This document shows, one piece after another, positions 1 through 9,505 of a DNA stretch of 64,000 nucleotides. Source of the DNA: Vibrio sp. LaRot3 (GTDB taxonomy: Bacteria; Pseudomonadota; Gammaproteobacteria; Enterobacterales; Vibrionaceae); NCBI RefSeq assembly GCF_027587025.1, contig NZ_JAPPTI010000002.1:248001-312000 (forward strand), read 5' to 3'. Made by a program: the position numbers and the translations under genes. The notes beneath the pieces were generated by a model that was given only the letters and a program-made list of their open reading frames with translations, made no database searches and had not been told where the DNA came from. Positions within the stretch are counted from its first letter, which is position 1. Every line of letters begins with the position of its first letter.

Positions 1-1237
1 GTTGGCCAGTCAAAGAGAATGGGCTGTTACCCGGAGTTGCGATTTTACCGGTTAGTAAGTGAATGTTGTAAATTAGGCTGTTCATCCAAACACCACGAGT
101 GTGCTGGTTCATGCCCATTGTCCATAGTGACATCACTTTGGTGTTTGGATCGGCGTATTGCTTCGCTAGCTCGATCAGTTTATCAACTTCAACCCCTGAC
201 ATTTCTGAAGCTTTTTCTGCCGTGTATGGCGCAACCGACTTCTTGTATTCTTCGAAGCTGATTGAGGTCATTTTGCCTGAGTTAGGGTGAGCCGCCGCTT
301 TTTGTAGTGGGTCGTCATCACGCAAACCGTAACCGATGTCGGTCTCTGCTTGTTTGAAGTTAGTGTGTTTGTTGACGAAATCCCAGTTTACCGCGTCATT
401 TTCGATGATGTAATTCGCGATGAAGTTGGCGATTGCCAAGTCGGTTTGCGGTTCAAAGATGTAACCTTTATCCGCCAACTCGAAAGAACGATGGTAATAA
501 GTAGAAAGCACGTTCACTTTTACATGAGGGTGACTTAAACGGCGGTCAGTGATACGTGTCCAAAGTACAGGGTGCATTTCTGCCATGTTTGAACCCCAAA
601 GCACGAACGAGTCCGCGTTTTCGAAGTCATCATAACAACCCATTGGTTCATCAATACCAAAGCTACGCATGAAAGCGCCCACAGCCGAAGCCATACAGTG
701 ACGAGCGTTAGGGTCAATGTTGTTTGAACGAAAGCCCGCTTTCATCATTTTCGCAGCAGCGTAGCCTTCCATTACTGTCCACTGACCAGAACCAAACATA
801 CCTACACCGGTTGGGCCTTGTTTCTTCAGCGCATGTTTCCACTTCTCTGCCATTACATCGAAAGCGGTGTCCCAAGAAACTGGCGCAAATTCACCATCTT
901 TATGGAACTTGCCATCTTTCATACGTAGCAGAGGTTGAGTTAGGCGATCTTCACCGTACATGATCTTAGAAAGGAAATAACCTTTGATACAGTTAAGGCC
1001 TTTGTTTACTGGTGCTTCAGGGTCACCTTGAGTCGCAACCACTTTGCCATTTTGTGTACCCACTAGAACAGAACAACCTGTACCGCAAAAACGACAAGGT
1101 GCTTTGTCCCAGGTAATTTTGGTTTTGTCCGAGCTTGCAATCAGGTTAGTCGCAGAAGCGGGTAGAGTAATACCAGCGACTGCGGCAGCTGATGCCGCTG
1201 CGTTTGCTTTAACAAACGCACGTCTTGTCATTTTCAT
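1..1237 (-). CDS. napA: Periplasmic nitrate reductase catalytic subunit NapA (3' end cut by window)
   Basis: NapA reduces nitrate to nitrite in the periplasm, using Mo-bis-MGD and one [4Fe-4S] cluster. The start is the ATG at 1237, overlapping the napD stop as ATGA. A Tat signal (TRRAFVK, then an Ala-rich stretch ending near LPASA) is visible. It is followed by the cluster cysteines C-x2-C-x3-C in CRFCGTGC with a fourth in NCIKG. The Cys in ARHCMASAV fits the molybdenum ligand. About 412 residues are present; the C-terminal half lies off the left edge. The gene is part of napFDA, so napB and napC are expected beyond the window. The identification is secure. Confidence 0.96.
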   Translation of the reverse strand, partial: MKMTRRAFVKANAAASAAAVAGITLPASATNLIASSDKTKITWDKAPCRFCGTGCSVLVGTQNGKVVATQGDPEAPVNKGLNCIKGYFLSKIMYGEDRLTQPLLRMKDGKFHKDGEFAPVSWDTAFDVMAEKWKHALKKQGPTGVGMFGSGQWTVMEGYAAAKMMKAGFRSNNIDPNARHCMASAVGAFMRSFGIDEPMGCYDDFENADSFVLWGSNMAEMHPVLWTRITDRRLSHPHVKVNVLSTYYHRSFELADKGYIFEPQTDLAIANFIANYIIENDAVNWDFVNKHTNFKQAETDIGYGLRDDDPLQKAAAHPNSGKMTSISFEEYKKSVAPYTAEKASEMSGVEVDKLIELAKQYADPNTKVMSLWTMGMNQHTRGVWMNSLIYNIHLLTGKIATPGNSPFSLTGQ

Positions 1238-1539
1238 GCTTCATCCTCTAGTTGGGATTGTTGTTTTCCAGTGTTTGGCTCAACATCGTTGAGGCCAGAT
1301 TCGATTTGGTGATAGACCAGCACAGTGCTCAGCACGTTAGGTAGGTTGTTGATGGCTTCAATCGTGTCAGTGATGAAACCTTGGTTTTCGGTTTCAAGCA
1401 CTACAACAATCTTGCCTTCAGGGCTATCGCCATAAATTTCGGCATTGTCGAATAATGTAATTTGCGCTTTAATCGCCTCAAGGTGTTGCGGGGCGACATG
1501 AACGACTAAACTCGAGATGTGTACTTCGTTTAACGACAT
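1234..1539 (-). CDS. napD: NapD, chaperone for NapA signal peptide
   Basis: A protein of 101 residues with the NapD pattern: an N-terminal [12 protein letters not shown] strand and an EGKIVVVLE strand of a ferredoxin-like fold. Family members bind the twin-arginine signal of NapA and hold it back until the cofactor is inserted. The stop overlaps the napA start by 4 bp, implying translational coupling. The gene lies 22 bp after napF. The C-terminal tail after about residue 85 is polar and not typical of the core fold. Confidence 0.93.
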   Translation of the reverse strand: MSLNEVHISSLVVHVAPQHLEAIKAQITLFDNAEIYGDSPEGKIVVVLETENQGFITDTIEAINNLPNVLSTVLVYHQIESGLNDVEPNTGKQQSQLEDEA

Positions 1540-1561
1540 TTATTATTCTCGTTTTGACCGC

Positions 1562-2053
1562 TTAATGATTGGCGGTTTGATGGCTCACATTGATAGATGA
1601 AGTCGGACAGACAGCGACACACGCGCCACAGCCGTTGCATTGCTCAGTATTCAGTTTGGGTTGGGCGACTTTGCCGATTTCCAATTGAAATTGGATCGCG
1701 AGCGAATCACACATATCACTGCATGCTCTACACTCCACATTACTGTGAGCGAGGCAGTTATCGCCAATGTCTGCTTTAGCATGCCAAGGGGTTGCAGTTT
1801 GTGGCTCAAACAGCGGTTCAGGGCAAACTTCAGCGCAGGCGTAACAGAAGGTGCATTCATCGCGAGTAAAATCGACCTGAGGGAAACCGCCATCACCTTT
1901 AATAATGATGTTGGTTTCGCAAGACTTAATGCAGGCGCCACACTGAGTACATAAATCGGTGAAGGCTGCTGGGTTGGATAACCAAGGTAGACGTACCGTT
2001 TCGTCGTGTACCACTTTGCGGCTAAACAAGCGTCGTTTGGACAGATCGACCAT
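1562..2053 (-). CDS. napF: NapF, [4Fe-4S] accessory protein of Nap system
   Basis: A 163-residue cytoplasmic ferredoxin-type protein. Two complete cluster motifs (CTQCGACIKSC and CTFCYACAEVC) lie in the first 90 residues and one (CNGCGACVAVC) near the C-terminus. A further Cys-rich segment (CLAHSNVECRACSDMC) lies between them. NapF is implicated in maturation of the NapA iron-sulfur cluster. It is the first gene of the leftward nap operon. Its upstream region carries a NarP-type heptamer pair and an FNR-like site, which fits control by nitrate and anoxia. Confidence 0.94.
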   Translation of the reverse strand: MVDLSKRRLFSRKVVHDETVRLPWLSNPAAFTDLCTQCGACIKSCETNIIIKGDGGFPQVDFTRDECTFCYACAEVCPEPLFEPQTATPWHAKADIGDNCLAHSNVECRACSDMCDSLAIQFQLEIGKVAQPKLNTEQCNGCGACVAVCPTSSINVSHQTANH

Positions 2054-2126
2054 TCAGTCACATTTCCCGTTAACAAAGTGTCATTTATCAATAAATAAAT
2101 TGTAGTTTTTGACACATTTGTATAAA

Positions 2127-2142
2127 TACCTCTAAGGGGGTA
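2127..2142. promoter_or_regulatory. NarP/NarL 7-2-7 heptamer pair upstream of napF
   Basis: TACCTCT-AA-GGGGGTA matches the inverted heptamer arrangement (TACYYMT and its complement, spaced by 2 bp) that NarP requires. The only deviation is at the first base of the second arm. It lies 74-89 bp upstream of the napF ATG and about 115 bp upstream of narQ, so it could serve the nap promoter and feed back on narQP. Confidence 0.72.
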
Positions 2143-2156
2143 ATTGAAATGTACTA

Positions 2157-2170
2157 TTGTCTCAGATCAA
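2157..2170. promoter_or_regulatory. Candidate FNR site upstream of napF
   Basis: TTGTCTCAGATCAA matches the FNR consensus TTGAT-N4-ATCAA at 8 of 10 defined bases. It sits 29 bp (centre to centre) farther from napF than the NarP heptamers. This is the same order, FNR distal and NarP proximal, as in the E. coli nap promoter. Confidence 0.5.
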
Positions 2171-2256
2171 TTAATTAGCTTGGATTTGATCACATATTGA
2201 TAAACGGGTTAACGTACTAGCTGCAAAGATATTTCTAATTGAACCGTGAGGTAGGC

Positions 2257-3984
2257 TTGTTTAAAAGAGTTAAAAAGTCAGTAATTGGCACGATTGCGCG
2301 TGCAATGGCATTGATCGTGTTGCTATCTGTTATAACGATCGGTTATGCGATTGTGGCTCTTGCATCAAGTTTGAATGATGCAGAGGCTGTCAATGTTGCA
2401 GGTTCAATGCGGATGCAGAGCTATCGATTAGCCAATGACATACAAGCTAAATCGGTCGATTACTCTTCACATATTTTCTTATTTGAACAATCCATCTATT
2501 CGCCATCAATGAAGGCTCTGCAAGATTGGGATGTGCCGGACGATATTACTTACGACTATTACCAGCTTATTACGCGTTGGCACGAGTTAAAACAGGTATT
2601 GGAAAGCGAAAATCGCCAAGAGTATCTAATGCTAGTTCCTAACTTCGTATCTCAAATTGATGCCTTTGTTTTCAAGCTGCAAAACTATTCAGAGCAGAAA
2701 CTGCGTGATTTAGCCTTAGTCGGTGGTATTGGCTTGGGTGGCGTCTTATTGGTGAGTATTTTTGTTGTTCTGTTTGTTCGCCGCGAGGTCGTAAACCCGC
2801 TTAGAGCCTTGATTTTAGCCAGTGAGCAAATTCGTTCGCGCTCATTCGATGTCGAACTAAACGTCGTATCGGATAATGAAATGGGAATTTTGACCCAAGC
2901 GTTTAATAGCACCGCTAAGCAACTCGGTCAGATGTACCGTGGATTGGAGCGAGCTGTTAACGAAAAAACTCATAAGTTGACTCACGCTAACCAGTCTTTA
3001 GAAGTGTTGTATAAATCATCAAGCGAGTTGACCGCTTCGCGAATCACCGCTGAAAACTTCGACGCGATTTTAGATTATATCGTCAGTATTGAAGGCATCA
3101 TCGCGGTGCGCTTAGAAGTGAATGCCAGTGCAGGGGAGAAGCCTTGGGTCATAGAAAAAGGCGACGTCTCTGAAAACAACCTACAAAGCCAGTTACTCAC
3201 GCTTGATAACGTAGACCTAGGTACTTTGTATTGGAACTGGCATTTGCCTTGTCCTGATCAAGCGTTGATCGACAACTTCGTCAGAATTTTATCTCGTGCG
3301 GTATATTACAACCAAGCGCAGCGTCAATCTGAGCAATTATTATTGCTAGAAGAACGCGCAACTATCGCAAGGGAGCTGCACGATTCGCTCGCACAATCAT
3401 TATCGTATTTAAAGATACAGGTATCGTTATTGAAACGCTCGATGGGCAAAGTGCCACAGTCTGAGCAAAGCAATCAGGTTAACTCGGTTATTGCGGAGCT
3501 TGATACAGGGCTTGGTGATGCTTACGTACAATTGCGCGAGTTATTGACCACATTCCGTCTCTCCATTAAGCAGGGTAGCTTTGGTAATGCGTTGAATGAG
3601 ATGGTTGAGCAGTTAGATGATCAGACCGATGCCACGATTTCGTTAAAAAATGAGCTATCTTCCATAGAGTTAGCTGCGCATGAGCAGGTTCATCTACTAC
3701 AGTTAATTAGAGAAGCAACCATCAATGCAATAAAACATGCGCAAGCGAGGAATATCGATATTAGTTGTATTGAAGCTGACAATTTAGTTGTAGTAAAAAT
3801 CAAAGATGATGGCGTCGGAATGGACGGCGACAACAATAAAGTGAATCACTACGGCCTAAGTATTATGTATGAGCGTGCATCACGCTTAAATGGTGAATTG
3901 AAGATTAATACAGCGTTGAATCAAGGCTGTGAAATTGAATTAACGTATCCGAGAGTAAAGGATGGTGACATTGACACAATGTAG
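2257..3984 (+). CDS. narQ: Nitrate/nitrite sensor histidine kinase NarQ
   Basis: A membrane sensor kinase that phosphorylates NarP in response to nitrate or nitrite. An N-terminal membrane segment is followed by the periplasmic P-box (DAEAVNVAGSMRMQSYR, about residues 41-57), which binds nitrate. A second membrane segment, a HAMP domain, a GAF-like middle and a HisKA_3/HATPase_c end follow. The phospho-accepting His is in ARELHDSLAQ, near residue 375. The start chosen is the TTG at 2257, with GAGG 5 bp upstream; an in-frame TTG at 2239 adds six residues but lacks a good ribosome site. The gene overlaps narP by 23 bp and is divergent from napF. Confidence 0.94.
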   Translation: MFKRVKKSVIGTIARAMALIVLLSVITIGYAIVALASSLNDAEAVNVAGSMRMQSYRLANDIQAKSVDYSSHIFLFEQSIYSPSMKALQDWDVPDDITYDYYQLITRWHELKQVLESENRQEYLMLVPNFVSQIDAFVFKLQNYSEQKLRDLALVGGIGLGGVLLVSIFVVLFVRREVVNPLRALILASEQIRSRSFDVELNVVSDNEMGILTQAFNSTAKQLGQMYRGLERAVNEKTHKLTHANQSLEVLYKSSSELTASRITAENFDAILDYIVSIEGIIAVRLEVNASAGEKPWVIEKGDVSENNLQSQLLTLDNVDLGTLYWNWHLPCPDQALIDNFVRILSRAVYYNQAQRQSEQLLLLEERATIARELHDSLAQSLSYLKIQVSLLKRSMGKVPQSEQSNQVNSVIAELDTGLGDAYVQLRELLTTFRLSIKQGSFGNALNEMVEQLDDQTDATISLKNELSSIELAAHEQVHLLQLIREATINAIKHAQARNIDISCIEADNLVVVKIKDDGVGMDGDNNKVNHYGLSIMYERASRLNGELKINTALNQGCEIELTYPRVKDGDIDTM

Positions 3985-4603
3985 AGTAATGCTGGTGGAT
4001 GACCATCCACTAATGAGACGCGGATTAAACCAGTTACTGAGTTTTGAAGATGAGTTTGAAGTGATCGCTGAGGCTAGTTCTGGTGCTGATGCGGTGGCTA
4101 AGAACCATGAGGTAGAACCTGATCTGATCTTGCTTGACCTCAATATGAAGGGTATGTCTGGTTTGGATACATTAAATGCGTTACGGACAGATGGCTGTGA
4201 CGCTAGTATCGTGATTCTAACCGTGTCTGACAGTGCGGCAGATATTGATGCGCTAGTGAAAGCGGGGGCTGATGGCTACTTGTTAAAAGACACTGAACCG
4301 GATGAGCTAGTCAGCCTTTTGAAGAAGTCTCTAACAGGAGATAAAGCGTACAGCCAAGAGGTGGCGACTTATCTCGCTGATCGAGAAAATCGAGATGATG
4401 TATTTGATGGCTTGACTGATCGTGAGATGCAAATCTTGCAACAAGTGGCGAAAGGGCTGCGCAATAAGCAGATTGCTGACGTTCTATTTATCTCGGAATC
4501 AACCGTGAAAGTGCATATGAAGAGCCTACTGAAAAAGCTCGCCGTGCCTTCTCGTACTGCCGCAACAGTGATGTATCTTGAACGTTTTGGTGAGCTGAAA
4601 TAA
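3962..4603 (+). CDS. narP: Nitrate/nitrite response regulator NarP
   Basis: A 213-residue response regulator. The receiver domain has acidic residues VDD near the N-terminus and the phospho-acceptor Asp59 in LLDLNMKGMSGLDTLNALR, a stretch nearly identical to E. coli NarP. A LuxR/NarL-type helix-turn-helix is at the C-terminus (LTDREMQILQQVAKGL, then NKQIADVLFISESTVKVH). The ATG at 3962 has AAGG directly abutting it, so translation may depend on coupling from narQ or begin at the TTG at 3971. The probable target is the nap promoter heptamer pair 1.8 kb upstream. Confidence 0.94.
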   Translation: MVTLTQCRVMLVDDHPLMRRGLNQLLSFEDEFEVIAEASSGADAVAKNHEVEPDLILLDLNMKGMSGLDTLNALRTDGCDASIVILTVSDSAADIDALVKAGADGYLLKDTEPDELVSLLKKSLTGDKAYSQEVATYLADRENRDDVFDGLTDREMQILQQVAKGLRNKQIADVLFISESTVKVHMKSLLKKLAVPSRTAATVMYLERFGELK

Positions 4604-4652
4604 CGCGATAGTTTAGAAGAAGAGTAGAGGGTTAATATTATCTTATAACCAA

Positions 4653-4682
4653 TAAAAAAGGGTGCAGCTGCACCCTTTTTCA
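4653..4682. terminator. Bidirectional terminator between narP and dcuC
   Basis: A perfect dyad GGGTGCAGCTGCACCC is flanked by an A-run on the left and a T-run on the right. It can end both the rightward narQP and leftward dcuC transcripts. Confidence 0.92.
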
Positions 4683-4697
4683 ATTTTGGCATGTTGC

Positions 4698-6065
4698 TTA
4701 TGCACTCATAGGAACAAGGAACATAGTACCAACAATTACGGTAATCAGACCAAGTAGACAAGGTACTGAAGTACGTTTTACTACCTCGAATGGGCTGATT
4801 TTACCCATACCAGAGGTTGCAACAACCACACCAGAAACTGGTGAAACAGTACGACCTAGGTTAGATGCTTGAAGCATTGGGATGATTAGGAATGCTGGGT
4901 TTAGACCCATCTTCGCCGCTAATGATGGCGCAAGCTCTACGAACGCGTAGAAAGGTGCGTTACCAGAACCTGTCGCAATCGCTGCTGCAACAGTAAGAAT
5001 AGTCAGGATAAACATTAGTGCGATACCGCCTGCGCCCGCTGTTTCAGCAAGGTGAAGTAGGTTATCGATAGCGCCAATAGACATAAGACCTTGAGCAAAT
5101 ACACCCGCAGCAACCAATAGCATTACCACGCCTTTAAACGCATCCGCCATACCCGCATAGCAAGATTCTAGATCTTCTAGCGTTTTCTTACCGTTAAAGC
5201 GTTTTGTCGCGAAGTCTACCAATGCACCAACAAAGATAGATAGAACTACGATGGTGTAGATGTCTAGTGATAGGCCAGGAATAGTACGACCGTTAAATAG
5301 GAATACACCGAAGATTGGAAGGAAAGGCAGTGCAGCGTAGTATGCAGGTGCGTTTACTTCGATTTCAGAAACGTCGATACGCTCCATTGGTGTGTTGTCT
5401 TTCTTATCAAGGTACTTGTTCCAGAAGAACGCTGCTGCAGACATTACAATGATTGCACAGATAGAAACTGGAAGTACGGTTTGTACTGCAAACACGTCAA
5501 GTGCCATGTTTGACTTTTCTGCTGCAATAACAACGTCACCAGAAGTTGGTGAAAGGATGATCGCTGCTGGAGACGCACACACTGCAACTGCCGCTGGGCG
5601 AGAGATACCCATCGCTGTCATCATTGGGAATAGCGTTGCCATTAATAGCACACCAAGGCCTGTTGCTGAGCTTACAGCCAAAGACATCAAACATGCCACG
5701 ATATACGCTGCAACTAAAAGGATGTAAGGCGATTTGATGAAAGACAGAGGCTTAGAGAATTGCTTAACGACAACATTGTTAGCACCGATGTGCGTCATGT
5801 AAGAAGCAAAACCACAAAGAAGCATGATTTGCATACCAAGGCCGCCGCCACGGTATTGAAGCATGTATTTCACATACTCTAGAGCGTCGGTAAACATGTT
5901 ACCAGTAGACGCCACTTTTGAAGGCAACACGTCGTGGCCAAGTAGGCCAGTAAGAAGCAGTAGCAGTAAGCCGGCTGTTAGAAGAACGCCAGCAGGTTTG
6001 TAGCTTTTAACGATGAAATAGCCGACCGCAACAGTAACGGCTAAACCAATGAGTAGCTCCAGCAT
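4698..6065 (-). CDS. dcuC: DcuC-family anaerobic C4-dicarboxylate transporter
   Basis: A polytopic inner-membrane carrier of 455 residues, the usual DcuC length, with about a dozen hydrophobic segments. Characteristic patches are the SSATGLGVLLMATLFP region, SPTSGDVVIAAEKSN and a C-terminal NLGRTVSPVSGVVVA. The family exchanges or exports succinate and fumarate during fermentation or fumarate respiration. The start at 6065 (MLELLIGL) is preceded by AGAGGT; a longer frame adds 15 residues with no signal. The neighbouring nitrate-respiration genes fit an anaerobic role. The substrate is inferred from the family. Confidence 0.88.
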   Translation of the reverse strand: MLELLIGLAVTVAVGYFIVKSYKPAGVLLTAGLLLLLLTGLLGHDVLPSKVASTGNMFTDALEYVKYMLQYRGGGLGMQIMLLCGFASYMTHIGANNVVVKQFSKPLSFIKSPYILLVAAYIVACLMSLAVSSATGLGVLLMATLFPMMTAMGISRPAAVAVCASPAAIILSPTSGDVVIAAEKSNMALDVFAVQTVLPVSICAIIVMSAAAFFWNKYLDKKDNTPMERIDVSEIEVNAPAYYAALPFLPIFGVFLFNGRTIPGLSLDIYTIVVLSIFVGALVDFATKRFNGKKTLEDLESCYAGMADAFKGVVMLLVAAGVFAQGLMSIGAIDNLLHLAETAGAGGIALMFILTILTVAAAIATGSGNAPFYAFVELAPSLAAKMGLNPAFLIIPMLQASNLGRTVSPVSGVVVATSGMGKISPFEVVKRTSVPCLLGLITVIVGTMFLVPMSA

Positions 6066-6423
6066 ATAAGACCTCTGTAGATAAGTATAATTATGAAAGA
6101 TTTGTATCAAACTATGAACGTAAATCTACAAAAGAAGGGCTTGTAGCACGAGCGAAAGTTGCGCAACTCATGATCTAAAACAATAAATGTAAATATATAT
6201 ATCAAAGAGAGACATGTGCTGTTTTATTTGTAAATCACTGGTGATATGCACTGAAAAAGTGGGGGTATTTGAAAGTTATGAAATCTATAGATAACAAGTC
6301 ACAACAAACGGAAAACTCATTAACATAATGTAGATGTTAGGCCCAGCAATGCGCTCATAATGACCGCTTTAAAGTGGGGTTTATGGGGATAAGTAAGTGA
6401 TTGAAAATACAATCGTTACAAGC
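6066..6423. other. Intergenic region upstream of dcuC
   Basis: Contains the leftward dcuC promoter, although no unambiguous -35/-10 pair can be assigned. A perfect 12-bp palindrome AGTTGCGCAACT lies at 6157-6168 and could be an operator. No convincing FNR or CRP site and no small gene were found. Confidence 0.4.
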
Positions 6424-7218
6424 TTAGCTGATTTTCTCTAATTGTAGCGGCGCAATGGGTTTTGGCGTGGCAAGGTAATAGCCCTGAAACATGTCTATAT
6501 CTAAGCGTTTCATTGCTTGGTGCTGCTCTTTAGTCTCAATACCTTCAACGACGATCCGAGCGCTGAACTCGCGTGCTAGCTTAATGCCTTCAAGGATTGG
6601 TTGTTCATCACCATCCATATAGTCGAGTAGTAGCTTACGATCGATTTTGATAATCGCGGGTTTTAATAACTCGACACGCTCACGGGTTGAAGCCTGCATG
6701 CCGTAGTCATCAATCGCGATATTAAAGCCATGCTGCGCCAGACGATTCATTGCGTGCTGCAAGCATTTTTCATTGCGAGAGTCTAACTCTACGACTTCCA
6801 TTACCAATTGCGTGTTATCAATATGCAAATCTCGTAATCGTTTTGAGAGTAACCCGTCTTTCAAATCTTCTAGCGCAAAGTACTCACCGGCACTTGGTAG
6901 CACATTTAAAAAGAGATTGAGCTTGCGGTATTTTGAATTGGAAAAGTTGCGAATGTGAATCACGCGACTGAGTCGTTCAACGTTGATTTTATCTTCGAGA
7001 CTGACGTCTGGAGAGTCAAAAAACAAGTCAGGACGGATGTTTTGCTTCTTTTCATTGCAAATCCGTACTAAGGCTTCCACACCGACAACAGAGTTTTGAT
7101 TATCGAATATGGGTTGGTAGACGCTGCGAAGGTCTAAGCCTTTATAATTCGCCACAAACTGCTGCTCGCTCGTCACTGAGACGCATCGCTGGAACTGAGT
7201 TTTACTGGACAGAATCAT
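6424..7218 (-). CDS. EAL-domain protein (possible c-di-GMP phosphodiesterase, partly degenerate)
   Basis: 264 residues consisting almost only of one EAL domain. Metal and substrate residues are visible: the E of EALVR, N in FLNVLP, E in MEVVEL, the DD pair in IDDYG, K in IIKIDR, E in EGIET and Q in FQGYYLA. Loop 6, normally DDFGTGYSS, reads DDYGMQAST, so the loop that couples dimerisation to metal binding is altered. No sensor or GGDEF domain precedes it. It may be an active phosphodiesterase or a c-di-GMP binding effector. It stands alone, with 280 bp of upstream sequence. Confidence 0.85.
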   Translation of the reverse strand: MILSSKTQFQRCVSVTSEQQFVANYKGLDLRSVYQPIFDNQNSVVGVEALVRICNEKKQNIRPDLFFDSPDVSLEDKINVERLSRVIHIRNFSNSKYRKLNLFLNVLPSAGEYFALEDLKDGLLSKRLRDLHIDNTQLVMEVVELDSRNEKCLQHAMNRLAQHGFNIAIDDYGMQASTRERVELLKPAIIKIDRKLLLDYMDGDEQPILEGIKLAREFSARIVVEGIETKEQHQAMKRLDIDMFQGYYLATPKPIAPLQLEKIS

Positions 7219-7497
7219 CGCTTATTGTGCCTTCCTAATATAATCCGCATGGGATAGTGCAACTTGTTTGTCATCTTATTGACAATGACATTATTTTGTC
7301 AACGAATAAAGTTCGATTAAGCTATTTTGACGGTGACAAGCGCTGCAATTTTGAAATCGATCCTAAACTTTTCGTTTAAATAGGGATAATTGGATTTCAA
7401 GACTTTGGTGCTACTTGATTAACCATAGATTTGTTGAGTTTTGAAATACAGCAATCCGCTAAAAAGTGACGGATATTCCCGAGTCATCTCTCATTAC

Positions 7498-8286
7498 TCA
7501 TCGTTCATCAAAGAAATCTTTGTTGCGGATGTACTTTGTCATCAGATGGTAAGAAAAAGGGCGCATTAACCAAGAGCCGATCGAGCGAGCTAATCGCTGA
7601 ATGGTAGGTGTGTTCTCGTAGATCTTGCCATTGTAAAGCCACAGCATTTTACCCACGTGTTGATAGAAATAAGGAATAGGGGGTAAGAAAGTCACAATAT
7701 CGAGATCACAACAGATACGGTAGGTTTTATGAGACAAAAGGTACGCAGCTTTAAAGCTTTTGCCACCAATGGATGGCTGACCAAAGGTGACCACTCGCTT
7801 TACGCTACGAGGGAAACGATGTTCAAGTTGATCCGCTAACACGGTGCCGATAGCGCCACCTGAAGAATGGCCGGTAAACGTAATTCGTTTTCCCTCTAAA
7901 ATGAGCGGAACAATGGTATCAAATAAGCGTTGGTAGACAGTAAGATTTGGCGCATCTTGTTTGTGGAAAGGCTGGCTGTTTTGATGAATTAAAAAGTGGT
8001 AGCCCGCATGGATTGAATAGCTTAGGTTCATTTGATCGCAGGGCCTTTGCCACAAACCTAAATTGAGCAACCAATCCCAAGGGTTGTGTGACCCTTTAAG
8101 CACTACGATGACTTCTTCGCTATCGTTACTCCACAGAACTCTAATCATGGGTAAACCGAATCGATTGGCAATAACACGCTGCCCTTTTGGAGCAAAGCCA
8201 TAGCGGGTTTGTTTTAGAACGCGGCTGTAAGCGAGATTGCAAAGCACGGCATAGCGTTCGTACTGATATCGTTTGAGTTTTTTCAC
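7498..8286 (-). CDS. Class 3 lipase-family alpha/beta hydrolase
   Basis: 262 residues. The nucleophile elbow GHSSGGAIG, the following VVTFGQPSIGGKSF and DLDIVTFLPP match the lipase class 3 pattern. The Ser in GHSSG, the Asp of DLDIV and the His of FSYHLM are the likely triad. There is no signal peptide: the N-terminus is basic (MKKLKRYQYERY), so the protein is probably cytoplasmic or membrane-associated, not a secreted lipase. The substrate is unknown. Upstream is another leftward gene of unknown function, 67 bp away. Confidence 0.85.
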   Translation of the reverse strand: MKKLKRYQYERYAVLCNLAYSRVLKQTRYGFAPKGQRVIANRFGLPMIRVLWSNDSEEVIVVLKGSHNPWDWLLNLGLWQRPCDQMNLSYSIHAGYHFLIHQNSQPFHKQDAPNLTVYQRLFDTIVPLILEGKRITFTGHSSGGAIGTVLADQLEHRFPRSVKRVVTFGQPSIGGKSFKAAYLLSHKTYRICCDLDIVTFLPPIPYFYQHVGKMLWLYNGKIYENTPTIQRLARSIGSWLMRPFSYHLMTKYIRNKDFFDER

Positions 8287-8353
8287 GCGCGACCTTTTGC
8301 TAGGGCTTTAGCAAAAAGTATGGCGTATGAGAATGAAAATTAAATGACGGCTA

Positions 8354-9016
8354 TCAACTTAATTGAATCACTGAATAGAGTTGCACGTATTTTCTGACTA
8401 ACTGTTGATCTGTCGAGCGTTTTAATGGATGGGTGAACTTGACGTAATAAGGGCTTATCGAGAAATATTCGTCAAGACTTTGCGATAGCTGAGAATCACT
8501 TTCGTACAAGCTTACGCCTTGCGCTCCATACTCTTCAATATTGTCAGGGATCTGACCTGTCCACCAATGGATGAGCTCACGGCTTTGTTTGCTGCGCGTG
8601 ATCCAGTGATCAGTAAGAAGCAGTAATAAATCGTTTGGTTGGATAGCAAATTCGTACTCATGTTGCCACTGTTGAACCGTGCGGAACAGCTTACGGCGGC
8701 AACTTGAACCAGCGCTCACAAGGTGAGAGGTGAGAATCCATACCGTCCCTATATCAGAGCTGACTCTATAATGGCTAGGTTGTTCACCACTCGGGTAGGA
8801 TTCGATCGCGGCATAATCGCAATGATGGCCAAATTCAGTGAGTGTGCGGGCTAAGCGACGAGCAAAAGCGAGGCCAAGGTGGTGTTCGCTCATCCCTTTA
8901 TTATGGATCGTAGGATAGTGGTTTTCGCACAGAGCCATACAGTCTGCTTGGAACTCATTAACACTTTGAATCAGAGTGTCCAGTAACAAGGTATCTCTCC
9001 ATTTATGCTTAGCCAA
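8354..9016 (-). CDS. Conserved-looking hypothetical protein
   Basis: 220 residues, not recognised. It is soluble, rich in Trp, His and Arg, with no signal peptide or membrane segment. A His-rich patch (HNKGMSEHHLGLAFARRLARTL) lies at about residues 38-60, and a predicted beta-rich middle contains IGTVWILTSHLV. The only start giving full length is a TTG at 9016 with a poor ribosome site, so the true N-terminus may lie further in. It is probably in the same leftward unit as the lipase-like gene. No function can be assigned. Confidence 0.65.
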   Translation of the reverse strand: MAKHKWRDTLLLDTLIQSVNEFQADCMALCENHYPTIHNKGMSEHHLGLAFARRLARTLTEFGHHCDYAAIESYPSGEQPSHYRVSSDIGTVWILTSHLVSAGSSCRRKLFRTVQQWQHEYEFAIQPNDLLLLLTDHWITRSKQSRELIHWWTGQIPDNIEEYGAQGVSLYESDSQLSQSLDEYFSISPYYVKFTHPLKRSTDQQLVRKYVQLYSVIQLS

Positions 9017-9114
9017 AGGGTAGCAGTTATGCCCAAAACGGCGGTTAGATTAACACGCGTGGCTGATAATTCGTTACACTAAATCAGCTTAAACACTGAC
9101 CTTAAAGAGGATTT

Positions 9115-9369
9115 ATGTCGAAGATTGAATTTACGTCACAACAAAAACAGAAGATGGCGGAAGCACTACAAGAATACCTTGCGGACGAGTTAGAAACAGA
9201 GTTAGGGCAGTTTGACGCACAATTTTTGCTCGATTTTGTTATCGCTAAGTTTGCGCCAGTGTTTTACAACAAAGGGCTGTCAGATGCTCAGGCCATTATG
9301 GAACGTAAAGTATTAGACATTGCTGATGAGATATTTCAAATCGAACAGATAGATGAGTTCGAACGGTAA
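9115..9369 (+). CDS. DUF2164 family protein
   Basis: An acidic 84-residue protein matching the DUF2164 pattern: an N-terminal helix (QKQKMAEALQEYLADELE), LGQFDAQFLLDFV, then FAPVFYNKGLSDAQAIM. Members are small cytoplasmic proteins of unknown role. AGAGG is about 6 bp upstream of the ATG. It is a monocistronic gene between divergent neighbours. Confidence 0.8.
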   Translation: MSKIEFTSQQKQKMAEALQEYLADELETELGQFDAQFLLDFVIAKFAPVFYNKGLSDAQAIMERKVLDIADEIFQIEQIDEFER

Positions 9370-9505
9370 TCACGAGCCCGAGAAGTTCCTTCGAATATTT
9401 TGAACGAGTTATTCTAATCCCGTCTCTTTTATCCATGCTCACTTTGGTAAATACTTTGTTATACAGTTTAAGTAGACGCGTTAATGTATAACGTAAGGGA
9501 ATAAC

